Positions 22,480-34,429 of a stretch of DNA of 64,000 nt are shown here, in pieces. The notes beneath the pieces are model-generated. The model ran no database searches, was not told the DNA's origin, and saw nothing but the letters and a program-made list of their open reading frames with translations. The stretch is from Eucalyptus grandis (taxonomy: Eukaryota; Streptophyta; Magnoliopsida; Myrtales; Myrtaceae): contig NC_052615.1 in the NCBI RefSeq assembly GCF_016545825.1, forward strand, positions 25,913,088-25,977,087, given 5' to 3'. Position 1 is the first letter of the stretch, and each line of letters begins with the position of its first letter. The position numbers were made by a program, and so were the translations under genes.

Positions 22480-23813
22480 TTCAGTAACTCAAAACTTTCG
22501 TACGCTAATTGAACCAACTGAATTATATCACTGCCACGATTCATAACAGCGGAAAGCTTCTCGAGTCAAACCTTTTCATTAATGACTTTCAAGTCATACA
22601 TAAGCAAACCCATCAAGTATAACTATAGTCATAGATTCATCTTCTTTTTACTTTATTATAACAACGAAAACTCCACAACCTTCACTCAAAATCCTGTTGC
22701 GCTACTTTGATAAAACACCTCAAAACATTCTTCCATTGATCGATGCATGGTCAGTCCATTCTTATTCCTTTCGCCATCCTAGTGGTGTGCTGCCAGCGGT
22801 AGCGATGCTCGAGTCCTCTTGGACTTACACGGATAGTTGTTATCTCGATGGCCGTGCTAGCCACATTCAAAGCATGCTCCCGCTAAGCTTGGTCACCGGG
22901 CTGATTCATATTTCTTTTCTCAAACTTGACATACAATCAGTGAGTCCCCTGCCTACTGTCAAGTAACAGCATGCGCTCTTTCTTGTACTGAAGGCTGGTT
23001 CTAAAAACCCCATGATGCGTTCTATGGCGCACTCCTTTTGATCTGTCCCATCGGCTTTCCAAGACCGTTTCTGGCCAGGTAACTCTGATGGTCACACACA
23101 GAATAAGCACCCGTTTTACTAGGACACAGAGCTGATCCATGTCGGCTTCTGTCAGCATAACACACTCCAATCTGATTCATTGCTGACCTAACCATCCCAC
23201 TTTCCCAGTTGGACGGAAATGGAATACTTTTCTACGATCATAGACTTCTTCCTCAACTGATTTCCATCTCTACCAAATCTGAACCTCGACTCGGATGCAA
23301 CGACTTGCTCCCAGATCACAACTCTAGCTTAGGCCTCAATAGGCGCAACAACAACAATAGTCACAACACTGGCAGCGGTAGAAACAACGGCAACAGCAGT
23401 GACTCGGTCCTAAACTTACTAACCTAACAAGCTTCCAAGGAACACTAGCGCCTAAATGATCCCATCAAACCTAGGATCGCTTGGTGCTGCTACACTCTTA
23501 GTACCTACTTGCAGCGGTACTCTCACACTCGCACCGATCTAAGCTTGCGCTCTACCTCGGGTACCAACTCTTGTCAGCGTCCTATCCCGAGATACAGGTC
23601 CTACTGACCTCCTCCAAGGAGTTCTCCACTCCTAGTCACTCATCCTACAGGCTCTTTATAGACACCTGTTTTCCGATTCCAACATCAGATTCGAATTTAA
23701 GTGACCCCACAAACAAGCTACCAATCAGCTATCACTCACATGCATCAGCATATTAAAAGCCTTTCATACTAATTATCCCATGACTCATCGCACCTTATCA
23801 CTTCATACACAGA
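22480..23813 (-). pseudogene. Gypsy gag/protease remnant
   Basis: Expected place of gag between the primer site and RT. The only support I can see is a zinc-knuckle remnant at about 22827-22880 (minus strand: CFEC, then HGH and a later C, with one stop inside). Other reading is lost to stops and shifts. The call rests mainly on position. Confidence 0.4.
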
Positions 23814-23829
23814 CCATGCTCTAATACCA
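23814..23829 (-). other. Primer binding site of the Gypsy element
   Basis: On the minus strand TGGTATTAGAGCATGG lies 12 bases after the LTR end. It matches the Met-tRNA complement TGGTATCAGAGC except for one C-to-T change. Confidence 0.85.
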
Positions 23830-23841
23830 CTTAAACGGGGA

Positions 23842-26800
23842 TGTCACGCCCCAAACCTCGAGTGCGCCAATATCCCACCATGGTCATGCAAATGCGACAT
23901 TCCCAAGTAGTGTCGCCGACCCCATTCATTTATTATTGCGCAAGCAGAGCGTAATATATAAACCCCTAACAATGAAATACGGGATAGAAAAGCAGGAAGC
24001 AAAAACCACAACATAACACTTTCATAATTCAACAAAATTACAAACAGAGGTCTACGGCCAAAGTCTACAAAAGACCGGCTCTAAAAAAAGGAATTGTCCT
24101 ATGACCTACAAGTCGGACACGTTCTCCAATCTTTATGACTTCACCTCTGCAACTCCTCACGGCCAACCAAAGCTATATGGTCGCTCCGTCCACCAGGGAC
24201 CTGAAATTTTAATCCCACAACCGGGATGAGACATTGTCTCAGCAAGTTCAACCCCATAACCCCTATTAGAAATAAAATACGCCCCGGGTGGCCTAGCCAC
24301 ATCACACAGAAGACTTACCTCGCATTAGCCTTCATCTGCAGGTTAGCACAATTTATATAATTCAACCACGTGCAATTATGATAACCAAACAACCATGACA
24401 CAATCACATTATCAGAACAACTCAACCACTTGGATCGTCTTAGCGATCAATCGACTCGGCCGATTACATGTCATTCTAGCAAATCAATCACTACTCTCAA
24501 TCACGGCCTTATAGGAAGGTTTAACAACCAGTGGCAATCACGGCCCCACTCGGCAAAATTAGAATTAGTGGCATCACGGCCCCACTCGGCACAACCTTTA
24601 AAAGGTGGTAGATCCCGGCCCGATGAGCATGACCTCTAATAGGTGGTAATTCACGGCCCGGTTGGGTGCGACCTTTATCAGGTGGCAATCCACGGCCCCA
24701 CTGGGCGCGACCTTTATCAGGTGGCAATTCACAGCCCCACTGGGCACGACCTTTAATAGGTGGTCAATCACGGCCCCACTGGGCACGACCTTTAATAGGT
24801 GGTCAATCACGGTCGTTCTTCCATCAAATTTTGACACTTGGGATTTTATGAAAAGAATCCTTATTTATCGCAATCACACTCAATTTGCCACAACCAATCA
24901 TCAATTTCAAATTCTAAATGTACAGCAGTGATCGACACGAAATTCTGAGCAACCGGGGTCAAAAATAATTTTTCCGTTTTTTTTAAATAATAATATTTTA
25001 ATAATTTCGGATTATAATATAATATTATAATTTCCAGAATTTCGAAGCAATTAAAAAATTCAAAATTAAAATCCTATTATGTCCCATCAAGGTTTATTAT
25101 TAAATAAACTCTCTTAGCCTTTAATTAAACATGCTTTAAATTAAACAAACATCTTAATCTAATTCACAATTAAATAAACTAAACTAATCACCTAAGCTTA
25201 CTTAACTTAGGCTAAGCACACTTAGGGCATCATTAACCGTCTAATCAAGGTTTAGTGAGCTAAACTCACCGGATTAACGAGCCGAGCGGACCAAAACGAC
25301 GAGGACGACGCAAGGATCGACTTTTCTCAAGGCGGGCCGAGCATTTGGGGTCGGGAAGCCAGCCAAAATGGGCCAAAACCGGGCTGCCATACCCATTTTC
25401 TAACTCCCTGCTCGTTGCTAGTTGAGGCCGACGGAGGGCTGCTCCGGTGTTGGTCCGGGCGGAGGAACGGCGGAGAAGGACCGGCGGGGCTTGGACGGGC
25501 CGGTGGGGAGGTCAATGGCGGCTCACGGCGGCGAGGACGAGCCCCGGCAGCTCCTGGAACTCACGGATCGAGACAGACGGGGATGGCCAGGCACGGGTGG
25601 TGGCGCGAGCGGGCGGCGAGGAGAGCAGCTGTGCGAGGCGGTGGACGGCGCACGAGCGGCGGATAGCGGTCCAGCTGGGCTACAGCTAGCTTCGACATTC
25701 TCAGATCTGCTGGGGATGTCAAGCAACAACCGGAGATGGAGGAGAGAGGGAGGCAGTGGCGCAGGTGGTGGCGCAAGCGGGCGGCGAGTGGCTTGGCGGT
25801 GCGAATGGCGGTGGCGAACGACGGTGGCGAACGGCGGCGACTCCGGAGGCGTGCAAGCGTGCGTTGAGCGAAGGGGAGGCCGGTCGGTTGCTGCTGCCGA
25901 GCTTCCCTCTCCAAGTCCAAGGAAGAAGATGAAGATTGAAATGAGAGGTGCTTTTTGGGGACCAATGTGCATCCGACACTTGTCAACATCCCATTTGCTT
26001 TGGCCCCAAACATGACATAAGGTGACATCACATTCCACTAACTTCAAATCTCCCAGCAATTCTCCAATGGGTCCAATTTCTTTTTGCCGCCGTGGCACAC
26101 CAATTTTAAACTTTGTATCTCATATTCTTCAATTCTCTTCTAATTGAACCAAATTGAACTCCATAAAAATTAATCCAATGTCACCACACTTCAATTCACA
26201 TCTTCACTTGTCCATAGAACCAACTTAAGTCTCAAAAGCACGACCAAGGCAGGCCTATTAATTTCTCGAGCCAAATTAGCCATTCTTTGATTTAATTGCT
26301 GAAAAATTCTGATTACATGAAAAATCTTCGGAAGATAAGTCAATGATCCTAAAATGATTTGTGACACACCAGGACTTCCAATTTCTAAATTCGATCTCAA
26401 TTCCACGGTTAATTTCACTTTGGCACGATACTAGCGCGGCCCAACCTACCGGGTAGCCTTTAGAAATTTTCATGCATTTGACCTGTGGTTGATCATCTCA
26501 AGCCACAATGTACATCTTTGAAACATTGGCGACGCTCGGTTGTTGGGGTAATCTCAAGGTTTCAAATACGAACACAGGGTACCCAATCGACAGAAAAGTC
26601 AGTCCAGTGCCGATCGACAAGATTGTGCAATCTGGTGGGATCACCCACACCTGATCACATGCCTCTATCGAGTCGACCTATCTCCAATCTCTAATCGATT
26701 GTTAATTGTACTGTAATGACCCTTGCAGATTAGCTTGGTCGAAAGATCGCTTCTTGATCAAATTCTCGAGTCTGATGCATTAGAATTTCTTAACAGTTTT

Positions 26801-26914
26801 GCCTGATAGACTAGTTCACATGAGTGGCCGACTGAAGGAAAAGAACTATATGCGTGCCAACAAAATGCCCGTCTCAATTTATTGAAAATAGAATTGGAAA
26901 ATCGGGATGTCACA
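23842..26914 (-). repeat. 5' LTR of Gypsy element (minus), complete, 3073 bases
   Basis: On the plus strand it runs from TGTCACGCCCC to GGGATGTCACA, the expected TG...CA ends when read on the minus strand. It contains a 39-base minisatellite (24502-24812), an AT-rich stretch (24960-25080) and a GC-rich core (25400-25900). Reading frames over the GC core (for example 25422-26098) are present in several frames and are not genes. Confidence 0.9.
24502..24812. repeat. 39-base minisatellite in the Gypsy LTR
   Basis: About eight tandem units with the consensus CACGGCCCCACTGGGC followed by ACGACCTTTAATAGGTGGTCAAT. The units to the right are nearly identical and those on the left have diverged. The array lies in the LTR part that is missing from the left copy. 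Confidence 0.85.
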
Positions 26915-27389
26915 AAATTGGTCTGTCTCTAAGAATTTGCCGTTCTCCCGCACGCAAATATAATAAGAAAGTGGGCAAATATTGCTGAACGTAAGACGGA
27001 CGAGTACAAAAAACCGAAAAGAATCAACGGCCACGTCTCTCCTGCATGTTCTTATTTTATTTTGACTTTTGTCCCATCTACTCTTCCACTTTTGAGTTGT
27101 CTTAATTGTGTTATTCAAAAGCAAAACCGTCGCACATCCACCATATTCTCTGGAATAGCATAACTATGCTTTCCAACCCCCCCCGGCAAATACGTAGCAA
27201 TGAGAACCCTCTTCGATAGTTCTTTAACCAAGTGAACATTCTCAGAAACCTTCAAGGATGGTGTCATCTAGATAGGGAAATTCCAACAAATCAACATTCA
27301 ATGGTTAACATTTATCCAACTAGATGACTTCATCGATTATTGTCATATATAGATAAACAAATAATAGTGCACTGTACAATATTATACTA
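26915..27389. other. Flank right of the Gypsy LTR, nothing recognised
   Basis: No coding, RNA gene or element end is visible in this stretch. AAATT at 26915-26919 would be one half of the Gypsy target duplication, and its partner is outside the window. Confidence 0.5.
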
Positions 27390-27392
27390 TTA

Positions 27393-28022
27393 GGCTAGAT
27401 TTGGCAATCAGAATAAAAAAAAAAATTAGATACAATTTATTATATCTTATATTTGGTGCCTACTCAAAATAAGATAAAGTTGGATACACAAGGGATATAA
27501 CTAAAATAAAATTGTCCCATGGGGAAGTGGGATAAAGGTGTATATGATTTTTAATATCCATAATAGTAAAGTTATATTTATTAAATAACAAACTTCTTAA
27601 AATAATAAAACTAAAATAATATTTAAATTCTAATATGAAAAATCAAAATTTCTTAAAAGTAACAACAATTTCATTTTTTTTTTATTTAAGCCTATTTTTA
27701 TTTATATATATTGAATTTATATCTATCTTATAATATAAATTCAATATATATATATAGTATTTATATTTATAACATATTTTAGATATTTTATTAATTTAGG
27801 TATAGTATAGTTTACTATTTAAAGAATTTTATTAGAGAATGATGGAAGGGGAAAAATAAAAAAGAGAGGAAAAACAACTTAAAATAAGCAAATAAAAAAT
27901 GAAGTAGGCAAGAGTGTCATGAGATATTCTTACTATTTCCATTTGTGCAACTTTTAGATTTATTTTCATTTATATACCGTTTACACTAAACAATATATAA
28001 TATGATGTAATTATATCCAGCC
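27393..28022. mobile_element. AT-rich MITE candidate (TWA target site)
   Basis: The 630-base AT-rich segment starts GGCTAGATTTGG and ends with the reverse of GGCTGGATATAA, an imperfect inverted repeat. It is flanked by TTA on both sides (27390-27392 and 28023-28025). A three-base TWA duplication is typical of PIF/Harbinger-like elements. The inverted repeat is short and imperfect, so this is tentative. Confidence 0.42.
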
Positions 28023-28025
28023 TTA

Positions 28026-29566
28026 TGCTGCAATTCACTAAATAATGTATAGGATATAGCAAAATTCTTGGATTTTATATCATCTCCTATCAAGTTCTAC
28101 CTTGACTAGAAATCTAGATGACCAAACTACCCTTGAAGTGTCCGAAAGGTAATTGAAGTGAGAAGGAAAAAAAAGAGTAAAAGGACAAATGGAGACATTG
28201 TATACAAAGGACAAACTCATGAGCATCAGACCTACGGCCAGTTCACTTCACTCACTTTAAAATGCCTCAAATTATTCGGTTGTGACAAATTTTTACTTTA
28301 GACTATTAGAAATGGGGAAAATTAGGGTAGATTTATATATAGAGAAAAACTAGCGTAATATACAAGCTCATATCATTTAAAGTCATTCCACTAAATCAAG
28401 ACAATCATGTTCTAAGAAATGGGCAAATTCACATTAAATCAAAAAAAAATCTAATGCATAAGTTTTAATGTATATTTGTCATTACTATGTCCAGCAAATC
28501 CACTATGGAACGAAAACTTACTATAGGCCATTTTTACAATGACATTGAACTAGAGGACTCCACAAATTGTTTCGATCATGCAGCAATTTCTTTAAAGGAT
28601 TGGTAGAAAAACTCATAGCACAGTTTATGCAAGATGTTTGTGACCTCATTTTCTTCATGTGCCTTCCTCTTTGGAAAAGTGCATGTGCACTAAACACATT
28701 TATGCCTAACAAGGGTAAAAAATTTGGAATTGGCACAACATCATGAACTAGCTACCTTTACTCTATTTGGGCCAAACCTTGATGCTGCCACTTGGGCATT
28801 ACTCAATAGAGGTGCAAGGCTAACAGAAGTATCGAAAGAACAACAATGACTACTTCCAATTGGTAAATAAGTTCTAGTCATTTAAGAAGCTGTTAATGGA
28901 TTCTACGATCGAATGCCCTTAGGCAGAATTTCTCAATATGAGAAAGCGATTTCAAAAAGTGTCAAATCAGAATTACTACAACGATTCTTAGAAAAGGAAG
29001 ATAACTAAGGAAAGGAAAAATAGAACTAGATGCATTCTTGAAAGAAACTACTTTCATTTTTCCTTTGACGTAAGACTGGAGAAATTTATTAGGAAAGGAT
29101 GAATCCGCCCTATGATAAAATATCTCGCCGAAAGGTGAGAGGTGAGGGCCCATGGATTCTACTTTGCCTAGGCATTAGGTCAGAATCCTCTTACTCCCAC
29201 ACGATTTCGAAAAGGAAAGTAACTGTCTATTAGTTATCATTTTGCAGATGAGGATGTGATCGATTTGGCTGATAAAAATTTGTTACTTCCCTTATGTCCG
29301 TTCCTTTTTGGACTAGCGCAATGAGAGCTAGTGCTGCGCCTAGTTGCTCCTCTCAACGAACAAATCAAGATACATGATTAGGGAAGGGATTCTCATCCCA
29401 AAGCTATTGGTAGTAGTCATGAGGCATACCTTTTCTGCATCAGCAAGAAACCACCATGCATTGGTCATTCTTACAAATTGCTACTTTCACACGTCCAAAA
29501 GCTTTTGCTTAGAAAAAAAGGAAAGGCAAATAGCTTTGAGCCTATTTCATCTCCTTGGGTTTTTAA
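28026..29566. other. Intergenic stretch, last part duplicated elsewhere
   Basis: No gene is recognised. The small open frames are unsupported. The last part, about 29345-29565, is clearly similar to 42789-43005, sharing GGGATTCTCATCCCAAAGCT and CATGAGGCATACC, so it is half of a local duplication. Confidence 0.6.
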
Positions 29567-30254
29567 GGGCATGTTTGGTAACATTTCTGTTCTGGGGAAC
29601 AATTTTTGAACATAAATAGTTTTTTCTATTTCGAGCATAAGAATGCGCACTTGGTAATCAAAAAGTTTCTATTCCAGGAATAGAAATGCGTTTGGTAAAC
29701 TTGTATAATTTTTGTTGTTTCTTTTAATTTTTCAATATTTTTATTATATTTTTCCTTTTTTCTTCTTTTTTTCCTTTTTATTTTTTTCTTCTTTCTTTCT
29801 TTTGGCCGGTGACCTCGCCGGAGCGTTGTTGGCCACAGCAGGCTCGGCCTCGAGTTGGCTAAGGAGCTCGAGCTCGCCCAACCACCGGGAGGCTCAGCCT
29901 GCCGGGCCACCGCTAGGTCGGCGTTGCCCAGTGGTGGCCTGATGAGGCTGCCCAACCAAGGTGAGGGCTTGGCCTCTCTGGCCCTCGTCGGCCAGCTGCC
30001 GGCCATGGTCGAGGTCAGTGACCAATCAAAAGGAAGAAGAAGGAAAGAAAAAAAAAGAAGAAAAAAGAAGAGATAAAATTGTTTCTCGGAATAGTTCCTG
30101 AGAACAAGAAGCAACTTTTTTCTACTTCTTGTTTCTATTCCAAATCTGTTCCTGGGAAAATTTTTTTTACCAAACACGTTTATGTTATTTTTTTTGTTCC
30201 TCAAACAAATTTTTTTGTTCCGGGAAATAGAAACACTTTTTGCCAAATAGGGCC
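29567..30254. mobile_element. GC-cored PIF/Harbinger-like MITE, copy 1
   Basis: Flanked by TAA on both sides (29564-29566, 30255-30257), with ends GGGCATGTTTGG and, reversed, GGCCCTATTTGG. Inside the ends come GGAACA-type motifs, then T-rich/A-rich arms in inverted orientation, then a GC-rich core (about 29805-30020) bounded by GGCCGGTGACC and its approximate reverse. The same architecture occurs at 57932-58857. No transposase is present. The open frames across it are not genes. Confidence 0.7.
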
Positions 30255-30537
30255 TAAGTAACAGCTGAGACCTCCTCAGTGCCATGATAAAAAGTTGGTG
30301 GGTTTCTCTGCTAAAATTGCAAAAGTAGAACCTCTCCTTATTCTACTGGCACTTGTTATTTTTGGATCTAACTTTGCAACTTAACTCTCTAATGACCAAC
30401 TTGTACATTGTCCTACATGGTGGAATTAAATCCAATTCAAGGAAGACTATTATCTAAACAAGTCCTTAGATGTTTCCAAGTGTAAAATCCCTTCGAAGAG
30501 AAAGTGTGCAAACTTCAAAAATGAACTTTTCTTCTTT

Positions 30538-31567
30538 TGGATAATGCTAGTACGAACACCTAGAGGGGGAAATAGGTGTTTAAATTTTTTTTTTGATAAA
30601 TTAAAATTTTCAAAAAAGTCTGAAAAACCAAATAGAGTATGATAAGCAAGTCACCATATTTTTTTTTTATTAATGTTTAGAATCAGATAAGAGATGAAAT
30701 TGATTTTTGCGATACTTAAAAAATGCAATAAATTTAAATAAAAAGAGTTAAGGAAAAGAAGATTGCACACGAAATTTATAGTGGTTCAGCTTAGATTAAG
30801 TCTACGTCCACTCTCTCACGCCTGCCTTACGGTTGAAATTTACTATAGCATCAACAGAGAAGTACAATTTTTGAGTGCAAAGTGAAAGATCCATTTTTCT
30901 CACTAAATCACTCTTCTTGTGAATTCTCTCTTAAATACAATTTGTAAGGACCGTTAATGAAGGACAAGTAGTTGGGAAGATTTCAGAATTTGGAATTTCA
31001 ATTTTCACGTCTCTTCCTCAAATAAACTGAATGGCCTCCTTAAATACTCATTTACGCCTCATTAGCTGTTGGCATTTTCAAGAGAATTTATTCCAATCAA
31101 TCCGTTGGATAGAATCAATTAAGAAAATCTTATAGCCATTTGAAGATTGAAATGAAAATCCGTTAATTCTGGTCGCCCATATAATCAAAATCTAGGTTTC
31201 CATAAGTAGAATCTTCCCAAAAATGAACTTATCTTCAAGATTGATTTCATCACTTTGTGATTAATTCCATCAATGTCTTTATAAAAAGGTAAGTAAAATT
31301 CTTCGCCGAGAGCCAAATATTGAATAATAAATTCCTAATGCATTCATTCTGAATCCTTGTTGCAAGATCAATAAATTTAAATCTGATTTTATCTTTGTTT
31401 TGGACACGGCTTTAGTCTGGATTGCGTCAGAATTGAAAAGACTTATGGAATGAATAGATTTTGGAAAGAGTTTGTGATATAACTTCAAAAGTATATTGTT
31501 CTTCAAAATAAGAATAAGAGCTAGAAAATTTTGTCAATTTCAAAACTTGGTATGATTTTTCTCAACA
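30538..31567 (-). repeat. 3' LTR of element C
   Basis: A 1030-base LTR, with the plus strand reading TGGATAATGCTAGTACG to TTTCTCAACA. It aligns throughout with 36810-37845. One extra G seems present next to the terminal TG. A C-rich stretch (31568-31577, the minus-strand purine tract) abuts it. Confidence 0.88.
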
Positions 31568-31968
31568 ATCCCCCCATTTTTAATAGTGAGAAAACTTTTA
31601 TGTAGATTTAAACATAATGTGAATGTTATTATGCAAAACAGTACTTTATCGACACGAGATAATAGATAGTGATAATAAATAGTGAGCATAACATTTTCTA
31701 AAGTCTGGTTTGCACAACAAAATCTGCATAAAACACACCACACCAGTAAAACATAGAAAACACAAACTACAAACACAACGAACAAGTCAAAGCTTCAAAT
31801 CTGCAAAATTCTCCCCATTTTGTCACTAGCAAGCAAAAGGAGAAACACAAAGAAAAAAAAATTGGTTTTCGAAAATGATCAGGGTTGCCTTAGATCGCAG
31901 ACAAGTTGGAAATCCTCTGAAGTCTGCACATGGTCTCCTTGAGCTTAGTCGAGCGATGGAAGACAATC

Positions 31969-33977
31969 TCAACCTTCACCAAATTCCGAGTGGCCCGCCG
32001 ATTCATGTTCGAACTTTGTTATCAAGAAATTGTACCTTTCCGTGAGAGATTCTGAGGTAGTACCAAGAGCAACATGCAACTTTTTGGATTTCAACCTCCA
32101 TCCCATATTACGTGCCTTAATCTCCAAAAAGAGTTTCACTATTCGAGGATAGTTTGAATTTGGTTCGGTTTGGGCACTAGCTTCAGCAAAATGTACTGGT
32201 GGAGTATCCAAAAGTAAAGGACCATCGACCTGAACATTAGAGGTATGTTGCTCCCCTTGAACATTAGTCTCTTTGTCCTGATCCCTAAGAGATTCTTTAG
32301 GGAAATGAGATGCATAAATGCCCTTTGCATCTGGAGAAGATCGACTTACACCATCACTTACAGCTGGTTCTACAATTTGATCATGAAGAAGAGTTTTCTC
32401 ACCTACTCCCCCTATCTGAATGGCTTCAGTTTGAGGAAGAACTTCTTCTCCTTCCTGCATTCCTTCTTCATCTGAGTCATTCTCCTTACTCTCTTTTTCG
32501 CTAATTTCCTCTCTTTCACTTTCCACTTCTGGATCTTTCTCGCTCTCATCTTCTTATTCTTCTTCAGAATTAACTATACCTCCAACATGATCTCTCATGG
32601 TGATATTTGCCACAATATCAGAGATAGTCTCGTTTTCATCATCTTTCTCTTCTTCATCTTGTAGAAGAAGAACATGTCTTTTTCATTTTGGAGTTCATGA
32701 GACAACGCTCTTCCCTTTGCACTTCTTCTCAGCCCCAGATCCTGTTTTAGCTTTGCTAGTAGATTCTTTCTTCATAAGTTTCAAAGCTCCAGAGAAGTCC
32801 TTTATTCTCATTTTTGAGATCATTTTGAGTCCAATTTGTATGGAAAGAATGGTTCTAGAGCAAAAACTAGAGGGCGGTTGAATCTCAAAGTGATGGAAAA
32901 ATCTGGTCACCAAAGCTAAATAAGGAAGCTGACCTTCTCCTTCATCACAATTCTGTACATGTGTAGTAGAATGGTATGAGGAAGTGAAAGCAACTCCATT
33001 GCAGATAACCCACATCATTTTTGCTTCAAATCTTGAAACATCAGTCTTGGAGGCAGCTTTGGGTCTAATGGAGTTGATGACAATCTTGTGGAGTAACATG
33101 TTAGAGGCAGACATTCTAGAATAAGTAATCCTTCCTCTAGGAATTTTATCCTTCACCAGAAACTTGATGACCTCTTCATTCGAGACATTTATGGGCAAAA
33201 ATCCACTTCGGTTCACTCTCAAAATATCAGCTAACAAATCAATATCAACATCAAAAACTTTTTTACTCACAGTAAATTGAATATGAGTGAGATACAAAAC
33301 TAACAAATTTGAATAGAAATAAGCAGTCAATTCAGGATAAGCATAATATAACTCCACATAGAACCTTTCCATTTGAAGCTTGACAAATTTCTCTCGCAAA
33401 TATACCTTGATGGAATCCAGAAAATCAAAGTCTACCATTCGAGGGTTCATGACCCCTTTGTTTAGTATATGCGCAAAGACCTTCTTATGTTCCTTCGATC
33501 GAAACAGTTTTCCTTTTGTTCCAGCGAGTTCTATGGCAACACCCATTTTGGGTTGGAAATTCTTGAACACCCTCTCATCATCATCTTCCTTTTTTCCTTC
33601 AGTCTGACCCTTCGTACCAAAGCAAGGATTAGTAAGAAAATAGTAAAGTCCACTTCTACTCTTCCAGCCTTTACCAGTCATAAGTTTTCCATGGCTCTCA
33701 AGAATAAAGTTTCATTCCCATAACCATTTTCTTTCAGGAACGAAGTTATAAAATACATGGGACCTCCTTCCTTTTTCAGAAACTCATAGTGTTTAAGAAG
33801 TACTTCGGACTTTCTTACCGAAAAAGGAGTTGCATCTTGAGTAACATCTTCCTCCACTGATGGTTGATTCGTGCTTTGTGGTGATTCATCTCTAGTAAGA
33901 TCAAAGTGCGTCTGCACATCAAGCACAAACCAAGGCCCACGACTAACAATGCGAGAGGACCTCCTTTGAGAAAACAT
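31969..33977 (-). pseudogene. ORF3 of element C, frameshifted
   Basis: It starts at ATG 33977 with MFSQRRSSRIVSRG, homologous to the basic N-terminus in B and D. A frameshift near 33690 joins the next piece, 33681-32695, which is the longest unbroken ORF3 stretch in the window. That piece contains FQPKMGVAIELAGTKGKLFR, YPELTAYFYSNLLVLY and SRMSASNMLLHKIVINSIR. A further shift leads to an acidic tail (32526-31969) with a C-terminal coiled coil. C is clearly diverged from B and D, yet the same blocks persist, which points to past selection for the protein. Confidence 0.82.
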
Positions 33978-34429
33978 CGAAATGGACTTGAAGGATTTTG
34001 ATGATATGTTTGTGAGTGATCGAGAGTGATATTCACAAAGAAAGTGAGGACCAATCAAGAGAAGCGAAGGTTTGAGAGATGTTGGGGTTTGTAAAGTCTC
34101 TGTGATCAGGAAAAGTAAACTATAGACTTATTTGAAGAATACGAATTAGGGCAACCGCATAGGCAAAAAAGGAAAAAAAAAAACTTCCTTTTTGAAAATT
34201 TACAAAAAAGTTACGGTAAATAATTTATAAAATATTAATTCCGAAAAATCAGCAGTAATATAGCAATTTCAAAATATATAAAAGGTAAGTAATAATTCGA
34301 AAATAATCATACATGTTCAAGAAGGAAAGAAACTTACGCACTAAAATTTGAAAGATAACTACCTAAGTCTATAAGGGTTTTCAAAAGGATGTCTCTTTCA
34401 GAAGGTTGAATTGATGAGTTTGCTTTTAC

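Larger units (their letters stand above)
17357..26914 (-). mobile_element. Ty3/Gypsy retrotransposon, minus strand, left LTR cut by Copia B
   Basis: Long direct repeats at 17357-19184 and 25083-26914 are about 97% alike by eye. Read on the minus strand the LTR begins TGTGACATCCCG and ends GGGGCGTGACA. The Met-tRNA primer site is at 23814-23829, gag/protease/RT/RNase H remnants read right to left, and a purine-rich stretch (19185-19200) abuts the other LTR. The missing first 1.2 kb of the left LTR copy is explained by insertion of B at CCATC. Integrase is not found, the frames are broken, and a hAT-like element sits in the RT, so the copy is dead. The right flank is at 26915 and the left flank lies outside the window. 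Confidence 0.9.

Noticed and set aside
24502..24812. CRISPR-like or other spaced repeat array (also 41556-41682)
   Set aside because: The units are contiguous without unique spacers, and the context is a plant LTR.
29626..30285. 219-codon minus-strand frame
   Set aside because: It runs through the inverted repeats and GC core of the other small transposon and past its end, so it is not a gene.
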